Shown here: positions 40,901 through 50,610 of the stretch, piece after piece
How the letters are laid out: every line of letters begins with the position of its first letter
Numbering within the stretch: position 1 is the stretch's first letter
Assembly (NCBI RefSeq): GCF_030463535.1
Contig: NC_132891.1
Span: 9,943,449-10,007,448, forward strand
DNA from: Salminus brasiliensis
Taxonomy: Eukaryota > Chordata > Actinopteri > Characiformes > Bryconidae
DNA length: 64,000 bases
Direction of reading: 5' to 3'
The notes under the pieces: model-generated
What the model saw: the letters and a program-made list of their open reading frames with translations, nothing else
Databases searched by the model: none
What the model was told of the DNA's origin: nothing
Program-made: the position numbers and the translations under genes

Positions 40901-43900
40901 TCGTTGATTGTCCAACTCTTTTTAATATATCAGTAGATGCCACAATTGCAGTATGTAGCAATGTAAGGACAATACTCATCCAGAGACATAAAAATATGAC
41001 TGAAAAGGAACCTCACCATCTTTGACAGAGAAGGACACGAGGTCCTGAAACAAAAAACACAGAAAAGGCCATCACAGTATGTAGGACATTAGGAGAACAT
41101 TAACACACATGTAGGCTGATAATTCATGTTCATTTACACACCTGTGTGATAGGTAAGGATCCTGCACTGAGTAATGGCTCTGCTTGTAGGATGGACAGGA
41201 ACGTGTCACTTCCTTCACGTCCAAGCCCAGACAGAAAGGCCTGCATGACTGGCATGACGGACTCATCCAGATCCAGCCACTGCACTAAGCCTTCCAGAAA
41301 CTGCTCCCGAAACTTTCTGTGAGGAGGTTGTAAAGTACAGTTATACTTTAATGGGACACTATTGACTGAGTTACAACATAAACCTGTCATATTGCTGCAC
41401 AGCACAGACTGGAAGCAGAACTGTAGAATCAAGCACAGCATCTGATCTCAATCGGTCTGAACCTCTGATCTCAATCGGTCTGAACCTCTGTTTCAAACAG
41501 TGAATTTGCATGGACAAAAAATTTGATTTAAGCGCCTTTGTCCCATATGGCAAAGAAAAACTGGGGCTGGACTTAAAAAAATGCTTCATTTGTTCTATAC
41601 ATAAAGATAATAAAAAAAATCTTCTCAAATGTAGTATTTAAAGAGAAAAAAAAGACAAAAAATATACCACATACAAGACTACTGATCCTAAACCAAAAAT
41701 CACATTGGGTTTTTGCACCTTACCTCACGAAATGGGCGTGGCTGTGAGCCAGGTCCGGAAATCACCAGTGTAAACAATCCTCCATTTCGGTTTAGCAGTT
41801 TCACAAACCAGCTAATGCGCTACCAAAACTACTAAAATCCCCAGGAGAAAGGATAATTACCATCTAATCCCACCTCCTGACTGACTGTGTACCATGCCGC
41901 CTCTAGTCCTACTAGCCCTACTTGCATGAATGTGCAGCAACCTCCCCATAACAGATTGAAAATAATGACAACAATAACAAACACTTCTTTCTAACCCATT
42001 ACCTTTGCTCAGATCCTGGAAACAGCTGCCCAAGCGATACACCACATAAGCCAGCATAGGCGAATCGTCCCGGTTCGCTCAGCTGCTTTCCCATAGCTTC
42101 TGGTGTCGAGCGTCCCTGACCATTCAGCCTAGGTTCCTTCCCCCCTGGGTCTGTACAGAACAAGTGAAGTCACAACATAACTGATCCAGAAAGCAGAATA
42201 TACAAACACGAGTCATGTGGAGATTGATGTGGAGTTTAATAAACACTTTGAGTTTTGGCAACACAGACTTAGTGAGGGTCCAGAAAGTCTGAGAGAGCCA
42301 GTACACTAGACTGTGATTACACAGCTATCGCTTTAGCACTGCCTCATTCTTAATCTTGTAGTGTTTTTCAGCTAATCATTTTTAGAGAGTTGAGGGTGGG
42401 AGATACGTTTGCATTACTTGTTCTTTCCTACAGATGCAAAAAGTAAGTTAACACCGTTGGAAGTACCTGGATTTCTGCATTGATAACCATTATAAAATAT
42501 GGCCTTACATCACACAATTCTAGACCAACACATTATAGACAAACACCGTCTGGCAAAGAATAGTACTGTTTCTGGCTTTTTTGAGCACACTTAGTGTGGC
42601 TTAAAAAGTGCAGGCTAGAAAAAGTAAGTGAACACTTCTGTGGAGTCCCTTTTAGCAGCAATCACCTCCACCAAATGTTTCCTGTAGTTGTAAATAATTT
42701 CCACCCCCTCACATTTTGAACCATCCCATGTGTTTCAGTTCATGGATGTTCAGGAGTGCTCTTTCTGAAACGCCTTGCGTGCAGAACACAAATCTTGATG
42801 TACTTGTGTGGTCATTGTCTTGACCCATCTCCCAATAGTCTCCTGAAAGTTGTTTCCATGCTTGGCATGCTTGATACTGACCATTCTTTCTTGAGAAGAA
42901 CAGATCTGTCAGTAACCAGGCTCTGTTTGCCTTTATTTCATTAATATTAACACAGGTTGACTTACTTTTTTTAGCCTGCAATGTCCATGTTCACTCCATG
43001 TGCTCAATAAATAAAAATCATGAACAGTACAACTGTTTGGGTGTTATTAGTTTAGTTAGGTTGTGTTTGTCTGTAATCTAAAGACTTAGATCATGATCAG
43101 ACCACATTTACTTAGTAATCAATGCAGAAATCCAGACCATTTAGAAGTTACACTTACTTTTTCTAGCCTGCACTGTGGATGTTTACTTAATGTGCTCAAT
43201 AAAAGACACAAGCAGTACTACAATTTGGATGTTATTAGTTTACTTGGGTTGTGTTTGTCAGTAATTGTGACTTAGATCATGATCAGACCACATTTAGTTA
43301 GAACTAAGTGCAATTTAAAGATTACACTTACTTTTTCTAGCCTGCAATGTGCACTCAATGTGCTTGATAAATACAAGTCATGAACCGTACAAATATTTTG
43401 ATGTTATTCGTTTAGTTAGGTTGTGTTTGTCTGTAATTGTGACTTTGATCGTGATCAGACCACATTTAGTTGGTAATCAATGCAGAAATCCAGGTAACAG
43501 GTAATACAGGTATGCTGTAACACTGGCCGTGGCAATGAAGGGCTGTAAGGGTTTAGGCAATACCCTGTATACTAATTTTTAAAAGGTCAGTAAGGTTGGC
43601 CATGTGAAATATAACTTGAGTAACAGTGAGATTTGACCATTTCCCCCAACTTATACAAATTTACAGCCATGATAATAACAACAGACAGGCTGCAGAACTG
43701 CTGTGAAGAGCATTGCTCACTGACAGGCCTCCTCAGGCATCATTTCAGAGGAGGATACAGTCTGTAAGAGGACTTTTCAGCATGTGGATGAGAGGACACG
43801 TAGCTGTACTGCTCGCCAGCAATATGGTGACATATCAGCAGACTGAGGAGCAGTGTTTACTTCAGTATGAGGCAGGAGCAAAGTACAAAAATATGTATTA

Positions 43901-44279
43901 TTAAGCCATCAGACTAGCTAGCGTGACTCTTTCAGCCGGTTGTCCAAAGTTAGCTAGCGCTAACAGACAAGTCTCTGTACGTTAGCTAGCATTAGCATTA
44001 GCTAGCTAGCAGCTGTAAGTTGTTAGCTAGCTAGCCCAGCTAAACTGAAACTTGTACCAAGCAAACTTAATGGTAGCAAAGCCAGGTCCAGAGAGTGTAA
44101 ATCCACCCCACGGTTTTGTTCCAGCTGCCTTCGCAGCTCCGTTACAGCGCAGCAGACCTGCCTAAGCAGTCAGAGCCAAAACCTGGGGCGGAGTTTCACT
44201 CTGCGGACCCGGATTTGCCACGTCTGAGCAAACCTGGAGTGAACTCCAGACCCGAAGTACCTCCATCTGCCGAGTCCAT
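31973..44279 (-). CDS. tmco4: TMCO4, transmembrane and coiled-coil domain protein 4 (DUF726 alpha/beta-hydrolase-like)
   Basis: Exons in transcript order: 44279-44261, 42150-42003, 41316-41142, 41044-41017, 40476-40347, 38959-38862, 38026-37883, 37713-37594, 36828-36664, 36052-35916, 35712-35628, 35218-35101, 35015-34898, 32584-31973. Phases close on 698 residues plus stop. Seen: RFAYAGLCGVSLGQLFP near residue 44; FLEGLVQWLDLDE; LPITQDLVSFSVKDG; a basic patch RRRKKERGRK before Gly/Ala-rich membrane segments at about 187-252 (IGLATVGGGTVIGVTGGLAAP); GYKMNKRVGAIEEF; AVTGWLCSGKY; ALKYTVLSG; VIDNPWGVCLSRSAEVGKHL; a lipase-like GFSLG with Ser399; ILLGAPVDG with Asp433; and VKGHLDYMRQM with His499, together a plausible Ser-Asp-His triad. 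The C-terminal ~200 residues are acidic and poorly conserved. Exon 1 (MDSADG) is a phase-based inference; the other exons match the family well. Biochemical function is not established to my knowledge. Confidence 0.9.
32791..33512. mobile_element. hAT-type non-autonomous element
   Basis: Terminal inverted repeats TAGGGATGTCCTGATCC and GGATCGGGACATCCCTA, flanked by 8-bp duplications GTTTGTAT and GTTTGTAA (7 of 8). A second inverted pair, CCATTCCACCTTAAAT and ATTTAAGGTGGAACGG, lies inside. No transposase. Confidence 0.85.
34602..34772. mobile_element. Small foldback MITE
   Basis: Ends CCTACACTGTTAA and TTAACAGTGTAG; inner arms carry TTTAGGTGCTTTGAGGAACC and its near-reverse GTTCTCTCAAAGCACCTTTA. 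Single-stranded it would fold into an imperfect hairpin. Confidence 0.65.
36053..36663 (-). other. tmco4 intron 9
   Basis: 611 bp of AT-rich sequence. No repeat or coding sequence identified with confidence. Confidence 0.5.
36829..37593 (-). other. tmco4 intron 8 with Tc1-type MITE
   Basis: 765 bp. A reverse-orientation, internally deleted copy of the Tc1-type MITE at about 37168-37403 begins CACTATACGTCCAAATGTTT and ends CCAAATACTTTTGTCCACA. Confidence 0.65.
38027..38861 (-). other. tmco4 intron 6
   Basis: 835 bp, AT-rich, nothing recognised. Confidence 0.5.
38960..40346 (-). other. tmco4 intron 5 with degenerate TAAC/TAAG repeats
   Basis: 1.4 kb. Stretches at 39500-39555 and 39975-40170 are built of TAACTAA, TAAGTAA and TAAGCTAA variants, a decayed tetranucleotide repeat. 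No exon recognised. Confidence 0.6.
40477..41016 (-). other. tmco4 intron 4
   Basis: 540 bp, nothing recognised. Confidence 0.5.
41317..42002 (-). other. tmco4 intron 2 with a perfect 23-bp tandem duplication
   Basis: 686 bp. The unit TCTGATCTCAATCGGTCTGA plus ACC is repeated exactly at 41441-41463 and 41464-41486. Confidence 0.7.
42151..44260 (-). other. tmco4 intron 1
   Basis: 2.1 kb. Holds the decayed Tc1 element and its tandem terminal repeats (42430-43500) and, nearest exon 1, a cluster of TTAGCTAGC motifs (43915-44035). Confidence 0.6.
42430..43500. mobile_element. Decayed Tc1-type element with tandemly repeated terminus
   Basis: GTAAGTGAACACTTCTG, TTTCCTGTAGTTGTAAAT and TTACTTTTTCTAGCCTGCA are typical of a common fish Tc1 family. 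The terminal part, from CTTACTTTTT(C/T)TAGCCTGCA to CAGACCACATTTA, occurs three times in tandem, starting near 42960, 43154 and 43328. Confidence 0.6.
44261..44279 (-). CDS. tmco4: Proposed tmco4 exon 1 coding part
   Basis: ATG in the context GGGAGCATGG, encoding MDSADG plus one base, then donor GGAG|GTACTT. The single leftover G joins exon 2 (AC-CCA) as Asp and leaves the full coding length a multiple of three. An alternative is an initiator within exon 2 at EAMGKQLSE (residue 28 of this model). Confidence 0.45.
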
Positions 44280-44370
44280 GCTCCCAAATAGCCAGGACGT
44301 TTCACTCCATGATGCGATCTAAGGCTGAACACAGTAGTTTCAGAGTCAGATGAAAGTCCAGCCTTGTTTT

Positions 44371-44402
44371 TACCCAACCTCTCTCTCTCCCTCTCTCTCT
44401 CC

Positions 44403-44468
<66 letters not shown>
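44371..44468. repeat. (CT)n/(GA)n microsatellite in the tmco4 promoter or 5' UTR
   Basis: About 95 bp of almost pure CT on the plus strand, i.e. GA on the tmco4 coding strand, starting about 90 bp upstream of the proposed start codon. It could contribute GAGA-type promoter sequence or be transcribed in the 5' UTR. Confidence 0.9.
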
Positions 44469-44469
<1 letters not shown>

Positions 44470-44666
44470 ACGTGTCCAGCCCCTCTGAGTCGTGACGCCC
44501 TCAGTGCAGCCCACAGGCTAATTTCATCTTCCGTTATCTATCATTTAATCATTTAATAATACATTTATATATTTATATTTATATAACTTATATATATATA
44601 GAATATACTCGGGGACATCGGGGAAATCCCCCAAAAAACGGAACAGCCTGCGTTTACCCGTAGTGA

Positions 44667-44681
44667 CCAGCAGGGGGCAGC
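44667..44681 (+). promoter_or_regulatory. Strong CTCF-type motif upstream of tmco4
   Basis: CCAGCAGGGGGCAGC is a near-ideal CTCF core in plus orientation, about 390 bp upstream of the tmco4 ATG on the opposite side from the gene. It marks the edge between the gene-bearing part and the gene-poor right third of the window. Confidence 0.55.
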
Positions 44682-45107
44682 ACCGACCAATCCACGTCCA
44701 CTATATTAGGAGAAACCTCGTTGCTCAGCATCATTCAGCAGTGGGTCTTATCACAGGTTAATGAACCCTCTCTGCTCTTACTAGTAATAAAGAAATCCGA
44801 GCTGGGACTTTCCTTAAGTCTCAGAACTGGCATCACTCTTTAATAGTAAAGCGAGAATTACACTGGACACTAGCTCTACCAGTTAAGATTAAGATCTAAA
44901 CACCAAGCCGGGCCCAAGTCTGTCAGATAGTAGAAAATGCTGTAGTTTTTAGAAAGGTCAGTGGTAAAAGAATGCACAAATTTTGTTATTGAGTAAAAGG
45001 AAAAAAGGGCCAGGATTTTATTTTACTAAAATTTCCACACATTAAAGATTTTTAGCAAGTTAATGAAGGCTTGTAAGTGCCCCCCATATCTAGTTGCAGC
45101 TGAAAAT

Positions 45108-45258
45108 AAAGGTGCACGTATTTGTCACTGTACAGTGTACACTGTACAGCGAAATGTGTCCTCCGCATTTAACCCATCTGGTAGTGAACACACACTCACA
45201 CACACACATGTGTTAGGGGCAGTGAGTACACACACACACCCAGAGCGGTGGGCAGCCA
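45108..45258 (-). mobile_element. Family-A SINE, 3' part, reverse orientation
   Basis: Reverse complement of the 19320-19430 body: GAAATGTGTCCTCCGCATTT, AACCCATCTGGTAGTGAAC and CA runs. Confidence 0.75.
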
Positions 45259-45556
45259 AAGCCTATAACTGGATAGTATTTAATGGTAGCATCGGTGAAA
45301 GGTGTGCTGTGAATAAGTTTATCAGTTGATCAGATTAAATTCTTTTAAATATTATGGAGATTTATTCTTTATTTTTAAGAATAAGGAAACACTGTTATGT
45401 TAACTGTAGTAGATTTTACTACATAAACCTTCACTGGCTCTAATTCTTAAGAGCTCACCCTTATTTCAACTGGTCCCACCAGGAGGCACCACATGACCAC
45501 CTTTTCAAGTTAGATGCTGTAATAAAACATTTTAGGGTTATCAAATAACACTACAA

Positions 45557-45790
45557 ATGATGTCCATGGTTCCAGAGACCACCATATTCAGAGACCTGAC
45601 GTGGAAGGGGAGCACGGCCTCCTCCATAGCCAAGAGAGCACAGCATAGGGAGTTACTCCTGAGGCAGCTGAAGAAATTCAACCTGCCACTGGCCCTTATG
45701 GTCCAGTTTTGCACAGCGATCATCAAGTCACATTATCCATAACCATCGCATCCAGTGCATCGACAGGACAGCAGAGAAGATCATTATATG
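45557..45790 (+). pseudogene. LINE reverse-transcriptase C-terminal fragment
   Basis: The frame FRDLTWKGSTASSIAKRAQ, LLLRQLKKFNLP, TAIIKS is characteristic of the region downstream of the RT domain in L2/CR1-type fish LINEs. After a stop the next frame continues IQCIDRTAEKII. About 78 codons remain; no other part of the LINE is seen. Confidence 0.65.
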
Positions 45791-45904
45791 TACTTCACCA
45801 ATGATTTAAGACATCTAGAACAGCAGGGTCACAAAGGGTGCTGGCGAGATGATAGCTGACCCCTTAACCCCGGACTCTGCACTGTCAAAGCCAGCGAGAG
45901 TAGA

Positions 45905-46345
45905 CAGGCTAACAGATTTTTCCCCCAAGAGGTGGCAGTCGTACCTTTTTTTCCCCAAATGGATTGTCAATTACGCACCCATACATACCCACACATAGAC
46001 ACTGGGAGGGTGCTGGCCAACACACGCCCCCTCCAACACCGGGACAGCCAGCCATCGGCTCTTTTTCCAAACTGCAACCAATGCAACCAATGAAAGCGCC
46101 ACGTACCTGGCTTTAATGCATCGGCCGGGAGACACCACTGTCGCCCAGCACTGCACTGGAGGGATGTGGGGAGACAGCGTCATCTACCCACCCTGGAGAG
46201 AGCAAGGCCATTCGTGCTCTCTCTGGGGTCCCAGCTGCCGATGGCTAACAGCTTGACCGGGAAATGACAGTGCCTTATTCGGCTGGACTACTTGGGGCCC
46301 CAGCTCTGAGCCTGATCTGTTGCAGTGATTCGATGCCGTTACATT
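45905..46345 (-). mobile_element. tRNA-Leu-like SINE (family C)
   Basis: GAGAGAGCAAGGCCATTCGT, CTCTCTCTGGGG and the tRNA-like AGTCCAGCCGAATAAGGCAC (minus strand) mark the head; the body continues to about 45905. Confidence 0.55.
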
Positions 46346-46481
46346 TGTGGAAATGTGAAAATGCATTTAACCACAAAGAGAGGAACATAGTGAAGTCTAT
46401 TCAAGCAGATGAGTCACCATCACACTGTAGTCTGACTGACTAAGAACATGTCCATGTAAACATGTTACTTTGAATGAGAGG

Positions 46482-46850
46482 ATTGTGTCTCTGTGTCTCT
46501 GTTCCCCTCTCTGCGTGTCTGCCTGCCTGTTTTCCTCTTTCTCTTTTTGTCAGTATCTCTCTCCATCTCCCCCTCTCTCTCCCCCCTCTCCCCCTCTCCC
46601 TCCCTCTCCCCCCTCTCTCCCCGTCCCCCTCCCTTTCTTTCACCCTTTCATTGTCAGTTATTTTCTGTCTTCCTTCAGCCTCTGTCTGCCTGTTTCTCTC
46701 TCTCTCTACCTCTCGCTATCTCACAGTTCCTCTTACGCTCTTTCTCTATCTCTCTTACCTCTCTTTCTAACTCTAAATGCTCTTACTGTCTCACTATCTT
46801 GCACTCTATCTCCCTCAGCCCCTCCCCTACTATCCCATTATCTTTACAGG
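46482..46850. repeat. Polypyrimidine (CT-rich) low-complexity tract
   Basis: About 370 bp of irregular C/T on the plus strand. Long Ser/Leu/Pro-rich open frames over it are artefacts of composition. Confidence 0.85.
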
Positions 46851-46910
46851 TCCAGCTGGTACCAATGTATACAAAACCTGTATATGTTAAATGAAATGGT
46901 AGTTTGGTGA

Positions 46911-48892
46911 AATTCCATGACTGTTTATATTAGCAAAGGTGTCGTTTTAAGGCCTACATCTGTGTGATATCAGGAAAACCTGAATTCAGCAGAAAATGAA
47001 CAAATTGAAATGGATTGAAACGAGACATCCTGTTAGGTAACTGTTAATACAGTGCAGATATCTTGTCAGAATGACTTCCCGTAGAGGAATCTCAGCCGGG
47101 TGCCTTGGCTGTTTAAATCTACTCTAACGCACATCCTGTTTCTGCTGGAGTTACTGTAACACCTCCTCAGATCTTCTATTGTAAATGTTTGATCACTGAA
47201 ATGTGCCGTCACATAAACGCAAAAGCCTCGCTGTATAAAAGTCTTGACTTGTAAACTGATGGGAGGCTATTCAGGCTTTCAGCACACGCAGGAGAATTAG
47301 AGAAAAAAGAAAGGGAACGGGGAGGGGGAAAAGTCTGGATTCATGGTGTACAAGTGGGTCGTATTTTTAATATGATAAGGGAGGGGAATGTAGACGGCTG
47401 TCTGGTGCTTTTTGCTACATAAAATATGATCTGTTTACTGTGTGCACATCTAAAAAAGTTACACTTCCCAAGTGGCTTTGGTTTCATCACTCAGGATGGG
47501 GGTTGAACCGCATGACACTGTATTTTGACAGAGTTTGGCTACCTGCATTGCTCAGACTCCAGTCTGGGACTCGTTTGTGCTGTGAGGTGTTGAAAAACTG
47601 GATGGAGATAAAGCCAGTGTGTGGTTAAGGATATGATAAAGTAATGAGTTGGAACTCATTTAAATGTCTAAAGGATTCATTGTGTAATACTCCTTATCAC
47701 TGCAGATTAAAGATTATAAAGCAGCAATCCTGCTCATCATTTTAGAAAATCTACTTTCCCCTGCTTTTTCATTTTAATTAAATTAAATTGTTTTGTGATA
47801 TCACAACAAATATATACCCATAAGTTTAGCACCTGCAATGATAAGGACTTCTTAAATTCCATCCAACATGTTCATATGGGGCTCACATAGTTGAAGTGTG
47901 GGCTAGGTGGGTTCCAGGTGGGCATGGGCTCTGCATGGGTCTGTACTTGTGTTGTTACTGGGACCCAGTTGGGCTTCCAAAATGGACCCCATCATTACAA
48001 CCCACCCTGATCGCACTGTATAGGACCCATGTGCAGTGTACAACCCCTCCTGGCCACATCACCGACCCTGGTGGGCATCGATATGTTGTAGGCCAACATG
48101 GAACCCATGGGTAAAACCTTTTGTTTCCCATTGGGGCTAACCATACAGGCCCCACACTGGCATGTCATGGGGAATGTAGCACAATATTGAGCAGCCAGTC
48201 AGAATGCCAGTCATTTTCACATGACCTCATTCACATGTGACCTCTCACAGGCATAACAAGAAAAACCTAAGGCTTACTTAATGGATGAAGCTGGACAATG
48301 TGTATTGATTCAGAAATTCATGAAGTACAAATGGTTTTGATACTCAACACTATACAAGTGGACCTCAATAAAAACAATACAATACAAGATAGATATATGC
48401 TATTGGTAATGAATTAATATTCAACCGTAAAAAGCTGAAAAAATGAGTAAATAACCAATAAAAACTCTAAATGCTAGGTTATTTATTCTTGTAGGTCTTT
48501 ATAAGTTCATCTGAATCACCAGAATCACGTATCACTGTCAGTAGGCCTGTTGGATAAGTGTATACACCTTGCACATTGTGGTGAGGCAACATTTCCTCAT
48601 TCCTCCAAGGAGAACTGATAAATTGATTGGGAAACTGTAAAAGACAGCCGGTTTGAGGTCTTGTCATAGATTTCAGGATTACGGTCAGCATTCCAGTAGA
48701 TACTGAAGCCTTTGTTAAACACTGCAGCTGTACTGTGTTTGCTGATTTTGTGAAATCTGTAGTTCTTCTTGTATTGTCAGTATCTTGAAAATATATGTAT
48801 AATGTACTGGATTCATAAAGCCCAGTGGTAAACCTGCTACACTCAACAACATGTGTGGGCAGTTATAGAAATATAGCTGGTCGCTCTATACG
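46911..48892. other. Intergenic, no gene recognised
   Basis: Mostly unique AT-rich DNA. About 47880-48180 is locally GC-richer, with repeated CCCAT/ATGGG words (TGGGTTCCAGGTGGGCATGG), possibly a decayed minisatellite. Confidence 0.4.
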
Positions 48893-49025
48893 TTCACATG
48901 TTGGAGGGGACGTGTGCGTCATCACCCTTCTAGTGTTGGGGGCATTGCTAGTGTTAGGGGGAGATTGGCTAATTGGCCTCCTAATTGGATAGAAAATAGG
49001 GTGAAATTATATATATAAAAAAAAG
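48893..49025 (+). mobile_element. Family-C SINE, 3' part
   Basis: GGAGGGGACGTGTGCGTCAT, TAGTGTTAGGGGGAGATTGG, CTAATTGGCC and an A-rich end match the family-C body and tail. Confidence 0.55.
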
Positions 49026-50166
49026 AAAAGCCAAGGTCGTCTCAACTGCAACTGCAGTGTTTACCATAATGGTTCATCTATGCAGATCAAAATGAATAAG
49101 TACTGGTTAATCAGCTGCATTTATGTACATCAGCCCAGCCAAAATTTTTACAGTTTATTCAGCACTGAATCAACATTGTGGTCATGGTCAGATCACCATC
49201 AAATGAAGATAAATCATATTATTATTATTGTTATTATTATTATAATAATCATATTACAGGATTTTTTATGTATATTAATCAAACTTGACATACATGTACA
49301 ATTTGTGGTACAAAGATATGCACTTCATAAGGATGTATTTATATGTCATATCATATTTCGATGATGTTACAGTGGGCTGGAACTTTGTTCACAGACTTTG
49401 AGCTGGTCAACCAATGTAACCAGCCCGGGCATCTTGAGCTGGCCAGGTTGTTCAGCAGGGAAGAGATTATGATGATTCATAATTGAGTTGAATAATTAAG
49501 TTGAACTTTTAGTGTTGATTTACAGATATTTTGTTAACCTTTTTAAAACCGTTTAATATTAAATGTTGTTTCAACATTGTTTTAACATTGAAGCGACAAC
49601 TGACATTAATTTAACCACATTCAAGGTTGTAGTTGGCCATGTGCCAGCTGGGAAGACATGTCTATGTGAGCAAGCATGTTTAAAACATTATGGAAAAGAT
49701 AACAAAATTCTCTTCTTCTGCCCCTTTTCTTGGGAAACGATCTGTTTCCATAAGGACTTTTATGTTGTAACAGTGTTGATTCATGAAATGTTAACAGCCT
49801 TATGGAAATAAGAGGGGTTAAACAGACATAAGAGCAATCTATGTTTATTAATTATTAAAGATGTTGCCGTGGTTGTCTTGTGGTCACAGGCAACTCGGAG
49901 GTGCATTTTATGAATCTTGTCTAGCAGATTATTTTTGAATATATAAGGGTTTGCATGCATCTGTGGACTAGAAATATGAACGTGTCCCATCACACAAGCC
50001 TTGTATCTTGTATGGCCATTTTTGCATTTCTGCTTTTTTGACATAAGGTGTATCAGCTATTCTTTACATTGTGCCATAATTTCCCAATGAGTGGACCAAT
50101 AGAAATGCCATAAAATTAATAAAATCTTATGTAAAAATGTAAAATTGCCATGGTTTTGGCTCAGCA

Positions 50167-50610
50167 ATGGTATCATTTTACTTGGATGGTCAATTGTAGA
50201 TGCACCATAGATGCTCACCTGACATTCAACTAAATATGTATTAAAAGCAACTGAACTAAATTAAATGAACTAAATTTACATAAGTTAAAGGTAAATGGTT
50301 GTCTGATGAATGTATCCCTTCACCTAACCACAACCCTAACCTTAACCTTACCCTTGAATCAACCCTTAAATCCAAACCCTAACCTTAACCTTATACTAAA
50401 CCTTAAATCTGACCCTAAAAGGGTACAGCTTAGGTTAGGGCTGGGGTTAGGTGTAGGATTCACATTCAATAGACAACCATTTCCATTTAGCTTAGGATGC
50501 AGTTGCATTGAATACATGTTTAGTTAAATGTCAGTTAAATTTTAGGTGGGCATCTACAACACATCTACAATAGACCAACCAAGTAAAGTGTCATCATTTT
50601 TTTAATATGA
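50167..50610. repeat. Palindromic element with CCTAACC-like inner arms
   Basis: The left arm (ACTTGGATGGTCAATTGTAG, TCACCTGACATTCAACTAAA, AATGGTTGTCTGATGAATGT, CACCTAACCACAACCCTAAC) recurs as a reverse complement on the right (50430-50607). Arms are about 200 bp and the centre is irregular ACCCTAACCTTAACC. Confidence 0.75.

Noticed and set aside
46470-46910. Several overlapping open frames of about 100-150 codons
   Set aside because: They overlap in all three plus frames of a CT-rich tract and encode Ser/Leu/Pro runs; low complexity, not a gene.
50320-50460. Interstitial telomere array
   Set aside because: The CCCTAA words are irregular and mixed with CCTTAA, and the stretch is the centre of a longer palindromic element, so a chromosome-fusion relic is not supported.
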